Notes: generated from the sequence alone by a model not told the origin. A DNA stretch of 40,025 nucleotides from Levilactobacillus koreensis JCM 16448 (GCF_001435525.1 NZ_AZDP01000019.1:1-40025); one strand, 5' to 3'; positions 7,325-15,205 are shown, counted from the stretch's first letter. Program-made: numbers and translations.

Positions 7325-7855
7325 ATGACCGTCTTACTATTTAACGCTAGTGCCCGTAAACATGGCAACACCGCAGCCCTAGGTGAACGCCTACTGACTG
7401 GCATTCCCCACACAACGATTCACCTAATGGACCACCACCTGAATTTTGTTCAGGACAACCGCGACACCGGTCGACCGCAAGCAGATCCCACCGATGACTA
7501 CGAAACGCTGATGACTCAAATGGCCGTGGCCGATGATATTGTGCTAGCCACGCCAGTCTATTGGTATGACATGGCCGCCCCACTGAAAGTCTTCATGGAC
7601 CGCTGGTTTGACAGCTACACCAACGGGTTCCCCTTCCAAGGCAAGCGCATCTACTTGCTGGTGGTGGGGGCCGACCAGCCAGAAATCAAGGCGGCGGGCA
7701 TTGCTAATGCCATTCGCTACTCCTGCGAGTGGTTAAAAATGGACTTTCGCGGCGTGGCTACGGTCACGGCAGATGGCCCGAACGATGTGGCTGAGATGAG
7801 CACGTTGCCTGCTAGTTTTGACGCGTTACGTTTGAATTTGGAGAAAATAGTTTAG
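7325..7855 (+). CDS. Flavodoxin-like NAD(P)H-dependent FMN reductase family protein
   Basis: A 176-residue protein with the flavodoxin-like fold. The N-terminal phosphate-binding loop is NASARKHGNTAAL (about residues 8-20). ATPVYWYDMAAPLKVFMDRWFD (about 78-99) is the conserved flavin-contact and dimer region of the NADPH-dependent FMN reductase/NAD(P)H oxidoreductase group. AAGGAGG lies 9 bases before ATG. Such enzymes reduce flavins, quinones or other electron acceptors. It is divergent from the SDR at 6425. The substrate is not deducible. Confidence 0.88.
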   Translation: MTVLLFNASARKHGNTAALGERLLTGIPHTTIHLMDHHLNFVQDNRDTGRPQADPTDDYETLMTQMAVADDIVLATPVYWYDMAAPLKVFMDRWFDSYTNGFPFQGKRIYLLVVGADQPEIKAAGIANAIRYSCEWLKMDFRGVATVTADGPNDVAEMSTLPASFDALRLNLEKIV

Positions 7856-7857
7856 AA

Positions 7858-7873
7858 TGTTTCATGTGAAACA
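7858..7873. promoter_or_regulatory. parS-type ParB binding site (one base off consensus)
   Basis: TGTTTCATGTGAAACA is a 16-base palindrome differing from the ParB/Spo0J consensus TGTTTCACGTGAAACA at one central base. It starts three bases after the flavodoxin-like stop codon, about 27 kb from oriC, as expected for origin-proximal parS. Confidence 0.8.
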
Positions 7874-7908
7874 TCTGAATTATTCTGGATAAGTTAGGAG
7901 CATCAGTA

Positions 7909-8022
7909 ATGACCGAAACACAATATCCTCTTACGACGGGAACTTTAGCCGTCATTGAACAACGCGAGCAAGACAACTCTGACTGGACCAATATTGATGA
8001 TATCGCTTGGGACCCGCTTTAA
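7909..8022 (+). CDS. Acidic 37-residue small protein, unknown
   Basis: An ATG preceded by AGGAG at 8 bases opens a 38-codon frame. The product begins MTETQYPLTTGT and ends DDIAWDPL, is rich in Asp and Glu, and has no signal or membrane segment. It ends 10 bases before the strong hairpin that begins repeat C copy 1, which might act as its terminator. It may be an intact small gene or the 5' remnant of a longer gene cut off by the repeat. Confidence 0.45.
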   Translation: MTETQYPLTTGTLAVIEQREQDNSDWTNIDDIAWDPL

Positions 8023-8032
8023 GATGGATCTT

Positions 8033-8207
8033 AAAATGGGTCTGGGACAAAAGTCCCAGACCCATTTTGCGCTCCAAACGTATATGGTCAAAACGTGCGC
8101 CAAAAGGCAGTCAACTCCGCTTAACCCCGCTAGACAAACAATCCAAAACCGGGATTATTCGTCTAGCGACGTTAATGCTCATTGACTAACCGCCTTCTGT
8201 CCCACTC
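8033..8207 (+). repeat. Dispersed repeat C, copy 1
   Basis: About 175 bases matching the reverse complement of 31901-32065. It begins with a perfect 16-base-pair hairpin (AAAATGGGTCTGGGAC, loop AAAA, 8033-8068). It continues through CGTATATGGTC and AAAGGCAGTCAAC to CGCTTAACCCC, then a second hairpin closed by CGCTAGAC/GTCTAGCG, and ends TGTCCCACTC. Both copies are intergenic. The reading frames crossing them (containing GLGQKSQTH) are most likely a side effect of the repeat. Confidence 0.85.
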
Positions 8208-8222
8208 TTAATTTCTTTGCAC

Positions 8223-8253
8223 AAAAAAACCACCGCTCGGGGAAAGCGATGGT
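8223..8253 (-). terminator. Intrinsic terminator on the - strand
   Basis: On the - strand ACCATCGCT pairs with AGCGGTGGT (one G-U) around a CCCC-containing loop and is followed by T7. It is the first clear terminator downstream of dnaB (stop at 8594). It could instead end a separate - strand RNA opposite the short ORF at 8329. Confidence 0.7.
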
Positions 8254-8267
8254 CATCGGAGTAGGGG

Positions 8268-8346
8268 TAACGTCATTATATAAGAATGACGTTAACTATT
8301 TTTCATTATTCCAGGGGAGGAGGAGTACATGAAAAAAGATTGTTAA
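8268..8346 (+). other. Hairpin plus very strong ribosome binding site and a 5-codon ORF
   Basis: A perfect 10-base-pair hairpin (TAACGTCATT/AATGACGTTA, 8268-8294) is followed by AGGGGAGGAGGAG (8313-8325) and ATG at 8329, but the frame stops after MKKDC. The following 35 codons in the same frame are open again. This could be a broken small gene, a leader peptide, or a small RNA with an antisense partner ending at 8223. Nothing else convincing lies between here and dnaB. Confidence 0.35.
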
Positions 8347-8593
8347 TCTTTGGTAGAAGCAACCAAGTGGTCAACTTCTATATTTCATATACTAATCGGA
8401 AAATATGATGAAAGTGTGAACTTTCTGGCACACTCTTATGAATTTTGCGCATAAACACTATTTATCCTCTAATTATAACCTCAATCAGAATGATGTTGCC
8501 CCGTAATTTGATTTATATCAAATTCATCCGGATAAATTTCCGCGCTTTTTTCAGCATCAGAACGTGCTTATTCAACCTCTTCCAGGAAAACTC

Positions 8594-9988
8594 CTAATTT
8601 TGATCCGGCGTATACGCGACTGATGAGAATTTATTAAATGATTTCACAAAGAGCAGTTTGACCGTGCCCCGAGGACCCGACCGGTTCTTCTCAATAATGA
8701 CTTCGACTTCACCAACATCTTGGTCGCCATCATCACGGGGGTCGCCATTATTGTCGCCGCCGTCTTCATCGCCTTCACGCTCATAATAATCATCCCGGTA
8801 AAGGAAGGAGACGATATCGGCATCTTGTTCGATCGACCCGGATTCACGGATATCGGACAGCACTGGCCGTTTATCTTGCCGCTGTTCAACGCCCCGTGAG
8901 AGTTGGGACAGCGCGATAACGGGCACGTGCAATTCCTTGGCGAGCTTCTTTAACTGCCGCGAAATATCGGAAACTTCTTGTTGCCGGCTTTCGTGGTTGG
9001 TCCCTTCAATCAGTTGCAGGTAATCGATCACGATTAAGCCCAAGTTGCCCTTTTCCTTAGCGAGTCGCCGACATTTTGCCCGGATTTCGGTAATCTTGTT
9101 CCCGGCGGTGTCGTCGATGTAAATGCTGGCCTTGGCCAGACTCCCCATGGCGACAATCAGGTTTTGCCATTCCTCCTCGGACAGTTGCCCCGTCCGCAAA
9201 TGGTTGGCGTCGATCGACCCTTCCGCACACAACATCCGGTTGACCAACGACTCGGCACTCATTTCCAAACTAAAAATGGCGACGGTCTTGTCCGTCTTGG
9301 TCCCCACGTTTTGGGCAATGTTTAGCGCAAACGCGGTCTTCCCAACGGCTGGCCGGGCGGCAAGAATCATCAATTCGTCGTCGTGCAGCCCAGTCGTCAT
9401 TTTATCCAACTCGGCATAACCCGTCGACAGTCCGGTGATGACATCACCCTGTTCGGACAGCTTGTTGATTTCCTCAAAGGACGAATTCAACACGTCACGA
9501 ATTGGCTTAAATCCGGATTGGTTCCGGGTCTCAGCGACGCTCATGATGTCACGTTCGGCATTGTCGAGCATGTCAGAAACGTCTTCGTCCTGTTGATAGC
9601 CCTGGGTGACAATGTTCGTAGCCGTTTGAATCAACCGCCGTAAAATGGCCTTTTCCTGCACAATTTTGGCGTAGTAGGTCGCGTTGGCCGCGGTGGGCAC
9701 GGCGCCAGCCAAGTCAGCGATGTAGGTGATCCCACCCACGTCTTCCAACTCGTTTTTCGCCGTCAACCGGTCCGTAATCGTAACCACATCAATGGCCTCA
9801 TCGCGGTCGTTCAAATCAATCATCGCTTGGAAAATAATCTGGTGTTCCCGGCGGTAAAAGTCCTCCGGTTCCAGATATTCCAGCGCATCCACCAAGGCAT
9901 CGGTACTCAAAAAGATCGCCCCGAGGACGGCCTTTTCGGCATCGAGGTTCTGTGGTGGTGTGTGGTCTGTCAGTACATTATTATCCAT
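8594..9988 (-). CDS. dnaB: Replicative DNA helicase DnaB
   Basis: The hexameric 5'-3' helicase that unwinds DNA at the replication fork. The start is placed at the ATG giving MDNNVLTDHTPPQN, the usual N-terminus in lactobacilli; longer in-frame starts exist. The product has 464 residues. The N-terminal DnaB domain is followed by a RecA-like ATPase with Walker A RPAVGKTAF, Walker B-like LIVIDYLQL, and SDIRESGSIEQDAD near the C-terminus. The tail carries an acidic Asp/Gly-rich insertion before EVEVIIEKNRSGPRGTV. It belongs to the gdpP-rplI-dnaB cluster but is separated from rplI here by a Fic-like gene. Confidence 0.96.
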   Translation of the reverse strand: MDNNVLTDHTPPQNLDAEKAVLGAIFLSTDALVDALEYLEPEDFYRREHQIIFQAMIDLNDRDEAIDVVTITDRLTAKNELEDVGGITYIADLAGAVPTAANATYYAKIVQEKAILRRLIQTATNIVTQGYQQDEDVSDMLDNAERDIMSVAETRNQSGFKPIRDVLNSSFEEINKLSEQGDVITGLSTGYAELDKMTTGLHDDELMILAARPAVGKTAFALNIAQNVGTKTDKTVAIFSLEMSAESLVNRMLCAEGSIDANHLRTGQLSEEEWQNLIVAMGSLAKASIYIDDTAGNKITEIRAKCRRLAKEKGNLGLIVIDYLQLIEGTNHESRQQEVSDISRQLKKLAKELHVPVIALSQLSRGVEQRQDKRPVLSDIRESGSIEQDADIVSFLYRDDYYEREGDEDGGDNNGDPRDDGDQDVGEVEVIIEKNRSGPRGTVKLLFVKSFNKFSSVAYTPDQN

Positions 9989-10140
9989 GCTTAACCGATT
10001 ACCTCTTAACTTGTTGCTTACTGGCTTCAACGATAGCGTCGCCGTCAACTGCTTCGCTGACGGCGATAAATTCTGAGTTCATATTAGACGTCTAGAGCTA
10101 CATTTTACCATGTAAATTCACAGTAGGGAAATGGCAATAT

Positions 10141-10899
10141 CTAGCCCTTACGCAGCATGGGTTTCACGCGAACCCGCTGCAGTCGGGCGTCTTCCGTGGG
10201 TGAAATTGGCCGGTGGAGCTGCTGTTCGCGATTCGATGGTAAGACCGCCATCATCCGGTCAAAAGCCTGTTGGGCCGCGGTTTTATCCGTTGCCAAATAG
10301 TAGCGCATCAGGGCTGTCGTGAAATCAACGCGGTCGAGGTCATTAAATGGCAGGACCAAATAATTTTCGTGAGCCCAAGTATTGGCCGCCGCGTTGGCCG
10401 CAATCAGCGCGGTCCGTTTATTGCCGTCCTGAAACGGTTGTAATTTGGCCAAATCAGCGAAAACACGCCAAGCTGCCGTCTCATCCCGCGGGGACACCTG
10501 AAATGCCGTCACGATTGCCTGAAGGTCCGCACGTGTAACGACTTCCGGTGGAAAATAACTCAGCCGCGCCCGCGAATCGATTGTAATGGCGATGCGGTCG
10601 TCCTCATTATAAAACCCATTTCGTAAGTGTCCCGGTAGTGTTGGCTGCTCAACCAATGGCGTGGCAAACGCCCGATTGATCTCAATAATGCCATCGACAG
10701 AAAATCCTACTTGCTTCACCGCCGCAATCCCTTGTAGCGCGTCTTGAAAAATTGCAACGTCTTCCCCACCCTGATTCAGCGGTTGTGGCGAGTTCAAATC
10801 CAACGCTTGTTTTGTCTGTGCGACGGTACTACCGTAATCGTTTAGACTGCCTAGAGACGTTATAAACCTTGCTAATGCTGTATTATCCTGCTTAGACAT
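10141..10899 (-). CDS. Fic-fold protein with altered catalytic motif
   Basis: A 252-residue protein with the Fic/Doc core. The motif is QPFQDGNKRT at residues 154-163, where active Fic enzymes have His at the first position (HPFxDGNxR). Fic proteins transfer AMP or other nucleotide moieties to hydroxyls using that His as base, so with Gln154 the usual chemistry should be impaired or different. The phosphate-binding DGNKR part is kept. Upstream TFxxEDDRIAITIDSRARLSYFPP resembles the flap/target-docking region. It lies between rplI and dnaB, where lactobacilli usually have none. ATG follows a weak purine stretch. A chromosomal regulator or inactive paralogue is possible. Confidence 0.75.
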   Translation of the reverse strand: MSKQDNTALARFITSLGSLNDYGSTVAQTKQALDLNSPQPLNQGGEDVAIFQDALQGIAAVKQVGFSVDGIIEINRAFATPLVEQPTLPGHLRNGFYNEDDRIAITIDSRARLSYFPPEVVTRADLQAIVTAFQVSPRDETAAWRVFADLAKLQPFQDGNKRTALIAANAAANTWAHENYLVLPFNDLDRVDFTTALMRYYLATDKTAAQQAFDRMMAVLPSNREQQLHRPISPTEDARLQRVRVKPMLRKG

Positions 10900-10997
10900 T
10901 TCACCAACACCCCCTCACGTCAGTTCAACTATTACACTGAATCATACACTACTTTCGAGTCCTAGGAAATCATTCGACTCACGCCAGCGCGAGAACG

Positions 10998-11024
10998 AAA
11001 AAAGCCGCCCAGAACGGACGACTT
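10998..11024 (-). terminator. Terminator after rplI
   Basis: On the - strand AAGTCGTCC pairs with GGGCGGCTT around a 5-base loop, followed by T6. It lies 12 bases after the rplI stop and separates gdpP-rplI from the Fic gene. Confidence 0.85.
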
Positions 11025-11035
11025 TCAAGTTAACT

Positions 11036-11494
11036 TTATTTTTGCTTAGCGACCACGTGAACCCGAATTTTGGCGATCACATCACTGTGTAATTTAACCG
11101 GCACGTTGGTGAAGCCTAACGTCCGGATGGGTTCTGGGAGGTCGACCTTGCGCTTGTCGATCTTCAAATCGAACTGCTTGTCTAAGGCCTGGACAATTTG
11201 CTTGCTAGGAATGGACCCGAATAATCGGTCGTCTTCCCCAGCCTTAGCCACGATTTCAACAACCGTTTTCTTGTCTTCCAAGCGCTTTTGCAATTCCTGT
11301 GCTTCGGCCAGATCTTCGGCTTCACGCCGTTGTTCAGCTTTGCGTTCTGCGGATAACTGACTCATGGCGGATTGGTTGGCTTCCTTAGCCAGCCCCCGCT
11401 TGATCAGAAAGTTTTGGGCATAGCCATCGGGAACGTTTTTGATTTCCCCGCGCTTACCTTTTCCGCGAACATCCTTCATAAAAATGACTTTCAT
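11036..11494 (-). CDS. rplI: 50S ribosomal protein L9
   Basis: A 152-residue protein of normal length for bL9. The N-terminal RNA-binding domain begins [36 protein letters not shown]. It is joined by a long helix (about residues 42-75, rich in Ala, Glu, Lys) to the C-terminal domain. ATG is chosen because GAGGAG lies 7 bases before it; an earlier GTG would overlap that site. It lies downstream of gdpP with the repeat B copy between them. Confidence 0.97.
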   Translation of the reverse strand: MKVIFMKDVRGKGKRGEIKNVPDGYAQNFLIKRGLAKEANQSAMSQLSAERKAEQRREAEDLAEAQELQKRLEDKKTVVEIVAKAGEDDRLFGSIPSKQIVQALDKQFDLKIDKRKVDLPEPIRTLGFTNVPVKLHSDVIAKIRVHVVAKQK

Positions 11495-11589
11495 GGCGGT
11501 CACTCCTCTAATTTCATTTCTAAATTAATCCTACGCTACCTATTGGTAAGAAGCAATTAATCGTTGTGGGGTTAAATTGATGTCCCACT

Positions 11590-11735
11590 CGCCTTACCGG
11601 GCGGTCAAAATAGGCTGGAACGCTGTGAACACGATTTTGAGCCCCCAAAACAGGTCTCAAAACTCGGTTCTGCCTAAGCCGAGAGAACCACTCTGCTAAG
11701 GCAGTGCCACGGCTGAGCCTATTTTGATCGCCCTC
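11590..11735 (+). repeat. Structured dispersed repeat B, copy 1
   Basis: An element of about 146 bases in the gdpP-rplI gap. The outer stem TCAAAATAGGCT (11605-11616) pairs perfectly with AGCCTATTTTGA (11716-11727). Inside are two hairpins, TTTTGAG/CTCAAAA (about 11655-11672) and CTGCCTAAGC with GCTAAGGCAG (about 11680-11704). Copy 2 (15051-15205, opposite orientation) has the same layout with different, still complementary, stems. GCCTTACCGG at the edge and GGCTGGA after the first arm are conserved in all copies. Confidence 0.8.
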
Positions 11736-11818
11736 TCGGCTGACATTGATTCAACCCACAATGGATTAGATTCTTCATCACATGTTTTGATATGCCACAG
11801 TTTCTTTACCATCAATTT

Positions 11819-13834
11819 CTAAGTCGTCACCGGTTCCGGCTCATCCGACTTATTCAAGATGTCGAGCAACTGCTGCTTGACCTCAGTCACCGTCTTGTCG
11901 GCGATCTGGGTTGCGGCGTTGGACAAGTGACCACCACCGCCCATGTCTTCCATGGTCAGCTGAACGTTGATCTCACCCAACGACCGGGCGGAAATACCGA
12001 CCCGGCCATCCGCTCTGCGCGTGATGACAAACGAGGCATCAACGCCAGACATGTTGAGCAAGTCATCGGCTGCTTGGGCCGCAGTGACGGGATCATACGT
12101 CTGGTCCTCCTCACCGGCAACGATGGCCATGTCCTCATTGACGAACTCGACCATTTCAATCAAATGATTACGTTGCAGGTAACTGTCGACATTTTCCTTC
12201 ATGTATTGCTGCATCTTGACGGCATCGGCGCCGGCTGACCGCAGATAACTGGCGGCGTCAAACGTCCGGGTTCCCGTCCGCAACGAGAAGTGCTTGGTAT
12301 CGACGAAGATTCCGGTCAACATCGCCGTGGCTTCCAGCTTGTTGATGGGTTCACTCTCCTGTGACTGGTACTCAAACATTTCGGTGATCAGCTCACACGT
12401 CGAGCTGGCGTAAGGTTCGATGTAGACCAACAGTGGATTTTCAGGGAACTCTTCACCCCGCCGGTGATGGTCAATGATCATCACGCGGTTTTCCATCCGG
12501 TGGTAGAGCTCAGCGGAAATCGAGATTGACGGTTTGGAGTGGTCGACCATCAGTAACATACTCTGGTCGGTGGCCTTCTCCAACGCCTCTTCTGGTGAAA
12601 TGATGGCGGCATCGATCTCTGGATAAGCCTTCAGGTTGTCCAGCAACCGTTGCACATCGGAGTGGACCGTTTCCTTATCCAACACGATCCAACAGGTCTT
12701 CTGGTTCATCTGAGCGATCCGACGAATTCCCAGGCAAGCCCCCAGTGAGTCCATGTCAGGTTGTGAATGTCCCTGAACGAAGATTTGGTCGGACTCGTTC
12801 ATCAGCTCTTGTAAGGCTTGTGAAATCATCCGGGCCCGCACCCGCGTCCGTTTTTCCATCGGGTTGGTCTTCCCGCCATAGTAGCGGGCTTCCTGGTCGG
12901 CGGCCTTCACAACAACTTGGTCCCCACCCCGTCCCAGGGCGAGATCCAGGTTGCTTTGCGCTTGGTCGGCCAACTTGTTTAAGTTGGGGTCGCCGTAAGC
13001 AATCCCGATACTCAGGGTCAACGGGAAGTTTTGCTTGGACGTGCTTTCCCGAATGGTATCCAGAATCTTAAATTTATCGGCTTCAATGGCGGCCAGCGAC
13101 TTGGCGTAGGCCAGAATGAAGTAGTGGTCGTCGTCTAGTTGCTTTAAGTACATGTCAAACTGTTGCACCCAAGCGGACAACTCGTTGGTGACGTAATTTC
13201 GCAGGTTTGAAATATCCTGGTCGGTCATCGACTGCGTAATTTCATCGTAGTTATCCAAGAAGACTTGGCCAATCGCAATTTTCTCATCGTCATACTGCTC
13301 TTGAATCAACTCGTAGTGCGTGATGTCATAGAGGTAAATGGCGTGAAAATCCGGTTGAACATACAGCGTAAAGCGGTAGTCTTGCCAGCGAACCGTCGTC
13401 ATGGTCTTGGGCTCGGCGTCATCGATCAACTTCGCCAAGTCCGGGTCGACCGTCGCGATGGTCCGGTTCAAGACATCCTGGTCCCCAAAATATTTTTGGA
13501 GGTAAGGATTGACCCACTCAATCTGGTTGTTGTCTCCCAGAATCATCACACCAGGTGGCATGCGGAGCAGCGCTTCTTGCTCACCCTGCTGAATTCGAAA
13601 CGACAGGTCGGAAATGTACTGCGTCGTGTCGGACCCGATTTCGGCCATGGTATTAAACGTCACTAGCGTCGCAATGCCCACTAGGATCAAAATCACGATG
13701 CCGAAGATCCAATTGAGCAAAAATGACAGGACGATTCCCAAGATGGCGAGTAATGCCGTCATCACAGCAATGCCCCGCAAGCGCCGGTTCTGTAAGAATT
13801 CAGGCACGTTAGCTCGCGAAAATAATTTATTCAT
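11819..13834 (-). CDS. gdpP: Cyclic-di-AMP phosphodiesterase GdpP
   Basis: A 671-residue membrane-bound enzyme that hydrolyses c-di-AMP to pApA, tuning potassium/osmolyte balance and wall stress. The start gives MNKLFSRANV, with GAGGAG before it. Two N-terminal membrane helices lie at about residues 20-60. A PAS-like domain and a degenerate GGDEF domain follow. Then comes a DHH phosphoesterase domain with GHSQPDMDSLG (metal Asp residues) and DHH at 455-457, and a C-terminal DHHA1 domain with GGGGH. All catalytic motifs are intact. It heads the gdpP-rplI pair. Confidence 0.95.
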   Translation of the reverse strand: MNKLFSRANVPEFLQNRRLRGIAVMTALLAILGIVLSFLLNWIFGIVILILVGIATLVTFNTMAEIGSDTTQYISDLSFRIQQGEQEALLRMPPGVMILGDNNQIEWVNPYLQKYFGDQDVLNRTIATVDPDLAKLIDDAEPKTMTTVRWQDYRFTLYVQPDFHAIYLYDITHYELIQEQYDDEKIAIGQVFLDNYDEITQSMTDQDISNLRNYVTNELSAWVQQFDMYLKQLDDDHYFILAYAKSLAAIEADKFKILDTIRESTSKQNFPLTLSIGIAYGDPNLNKLADQAQSNLDLALGRGGDQVVVKAADQEARYYGGKTNPMEKRTRVRARMISQALQELMNESDQIFVQGHSQPDMDSLGACLGIRRIAQMNQKTCWIVLDKETVHSDVQRLLDNLKAYPEIDAAIISPEEALEKATDQSMLLMVDHSKPSISISAELYHRMENRVMIIDHHRRGEEFPENPLLVYIEPYASSTCELITEMFEYQSQESEPINKLEATAMLTGIFVDTKHFSLRTGTRTFDAASYLRSAGADAVKMQQYMKENVDSYLQRNHLIEMVEFVNEDMAIVAGEEDQTYDPVTAAQAADDLLNMSGVDASFVITRRADGRVGISARSLGEINVQLTMEDMGGGGHLSNAATQIADKTVTEVKQQLLDILNKSDEPEPVTT

Positions 13835-14023
13835 TTTTCTCCTCATCTGATTCGTCTGGAAAATTTGTGCGGACCGGGAAAAACCACCGACCGCAACTTA
13901 CAAATAATACCCTTATTTTATCACACTCCGGGGTAATCACAAAACTTGTCTCCCGGATAGAAGCCCGCCATGCCGGGCCTGACTGGGGATTTAGGGGCGG
14001 GTAAATTTCCGCCGACTTTTCCC

Positions 14024-14054
14024 TTGACCTTGACGCTACGGCAACCCGTATAGT
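14024..14054 (+). promoter_or_regulatory. MerR-type promoter with 19-base spacer
   Basis: TTGACC (14024-14029) and TATAGT (14049-14054) are separated by 19 bases, the over-long spacing typical of promoters activated by MerR-family proteins. The spacer contains TACGG and CCGTA as an inverted repeat. The gene following it is itself a MerR-family regulator, so autoregulation is likely. Confidence 0.7.
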
Positions 14055-14084
14055 AGATTCTAAGCAAGACAGGAGGTGGTCCTC

Positions 14085-14846
14085 GTGGCCTACAGCATTC
14101 AAGCACTCGCGCAACTCGCTGGCGTCAGTCCGCGAACGTTACGCTACTATGATCAAATTGGACTATTACCCGCCAGCCGCAATCCGGATAACGGCTACCG
14201 GGAATATTCAGCATCAGCAGTCGACCGGTTGCAGTTGATTCGCTATTTCCAGGCGTTCGGCTTTAGCTTAACGGAAATTCAATCACTACTCGACCAGTCA
14301 ACCACTGACCAAACGGCCGCGTTAGCCCAACAGCGCGCAGAATTGGCCGCGAAACGTGACTACCTGACCAACTTGCTAAACACATTGGACCGCACGCTAG
14401 CGGCCCGCAAAGGAGGTCCCCAAATGACCGATTCAGAAAAATTCGCCGCATTCAAACGACAACAACTCACCGAAAACGACCGTGAATTCGGCAAGGAAGC
14501 CCGCCAGTTGTATGGTCGAAAGACTATCGACGACAGCCAAAAGCGCTTTGGCAATTTAAGCGAGGCCGACTATCAAGCCATGCAGGAAACGGAACAGCAC
14601 TTGCTTACCGCTCTCAAAACGGTAGCAGCGAGTGGCGACCTAACCAGTCCAACGGCAGAGGAAGTCTACCAACTTCACCGGCAATGGCTATGTTTCACGT
14701 GGAACAATTACTCGGCAGCGGCCCACCAAGGCTTAGCCCAAATGTACTTGGACGATGACCGTTTTGCCAGTTATTACAACGACCGCGTTGGTTTACCGAA
14801 CACCGCCGAAACGTTGGTCGCCGTAATTCAGCGGTATGCAAAGTAA
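14085..14846 (+). CDS. MerR-family regulator with TipAS-like ligand domain
   Basis: A protein of about 253 residues starting at a GTG 8 bases after AGGAGG. The N-terminal MerR winged helix (YSIQALAQLAGVSPRTLRYYDQIGLLPASRN) is followed by a coiled linker. The C-terminal TipAS-type domain, from about residue 120, includes WNNYSAAAHQGLAQMYLDDDRFASYYNDR. TipA/Mta-like proteins bind peptide antibiotics or other drugs and activate multidrug genes, often including their own promoter; the 19-base-spaced promoter fits this. A parS site is embedded in the coding sequence at WLCFTWNN. No target gene is obvious next to it. Confidence 0.88.
   Translation: MAYSIQALAQLAGVSPRTLRYYDQIGLLPASRNPDNGYREYSASAVDRLQLIRYFQAFGFSLTEIQSLLDQSTTDQTAALAQQRAELAAKRDYLTNLLNTLDRTLAARKGGPQMTDSEKFAAFKRQQLTENDREFGKEARQLYGRKTIDDSQKRFGNLSEADYQAMQETEQHLLTALKTVAASGDLTSPTAEEVYQLHRQWLCFTWNNYSAAAHQGLAQMYLDDDRFASYYNDRVGLPNTAETLVAVIQRYAK
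14691..14706. promoter_or_regulatory. parS site inside the TipA-like coding sequence
   Basis: TGTTTCACGTGGAACA matches the Bacillus-type parS consensus TGTTNCACGTGAAACA read on the opposite strand. It lies within the coding region of the MerR/TipAS gene. Together with sites at 7858 and 20108 it marks a ParB loading zone near oriC. Confidence 0.85.
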
Positions 14847-14865
14847 CTAAGGCTCAGAAGATGAA

Positions 14866-14935
14866 CTACCTGTCTCGTCCCCGTATCGGCAAGAATTCAC
14901 ACCACTAGATTAGTGTAAATTTGCCGCACTCCGGC
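14866..14935. repeat. Dispersed repeat A, copy 2
   Basis: The reverse complement of bases 11-80, sharing TACCTGTCTCGTCCC at one end and TTTGCCGCACTCCGGC at the other, with the central CACTA/TAGTG inverted repeat. It sits 20 bases after the TipA-like gene, in the same gap as repeat B copy 2. Confidence 0.75.
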
Positions 14936-15050
14936 TCTGATTGTGCTTTACCACGACAGCAGTCGAAAAACGTAGAGACTTAGCGCTTTCGGTCCAATCG
15001 ATAACGTCTATTACAGTCATTATCTTCGTCGTCTATGCACACTATATAAG

Positions 15051-15205
15051 CCGAGAGGTCGACAGATATGGGCTCAGGCGCGTCGTTCTACTTGGCTGGC
15101 GGCTCTTGCCGGCTTAGTAGAAAATCAAGCTTGTAGACTCGTGATTTTCGAGGCTTCAAGTTGCACTCGCACCGCTCCAGCCCATATCTGCCGGCCGGTA
15201 AGGCG
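15051..15205 (-). repeat. Structured dispersed repeat B, copy 2
   Basis: About 155 bases, inverted relative to copies 1 and 3. The outer arms CAGATATGGGCT (15063-15074) and AGCCCATATCTG (15179-15190) are perfectly complementary but differ from copy 1 at five of twelve positions, each compensated. The inner hairpins TTCTAC/GTAGAA (15086-15122) and AAAATCA/TGATTTT (15121-15148) replace those of copy 1. The right edge, GCCGGCCGGTAAGGCGAAGG, matches copy 3 at 39970-39990 as reverse complement. Confidence 0.8.

Noticed and set aside
7955-8185. Frames over repeat C copy 1 (and 31879-32088 over copy 2) that encode similar peptides
   Set aside because: The similarity is explained by the DNA repeat with its hairpins; the N-terminal parts are unrelated and no ribosome binding sites fit.
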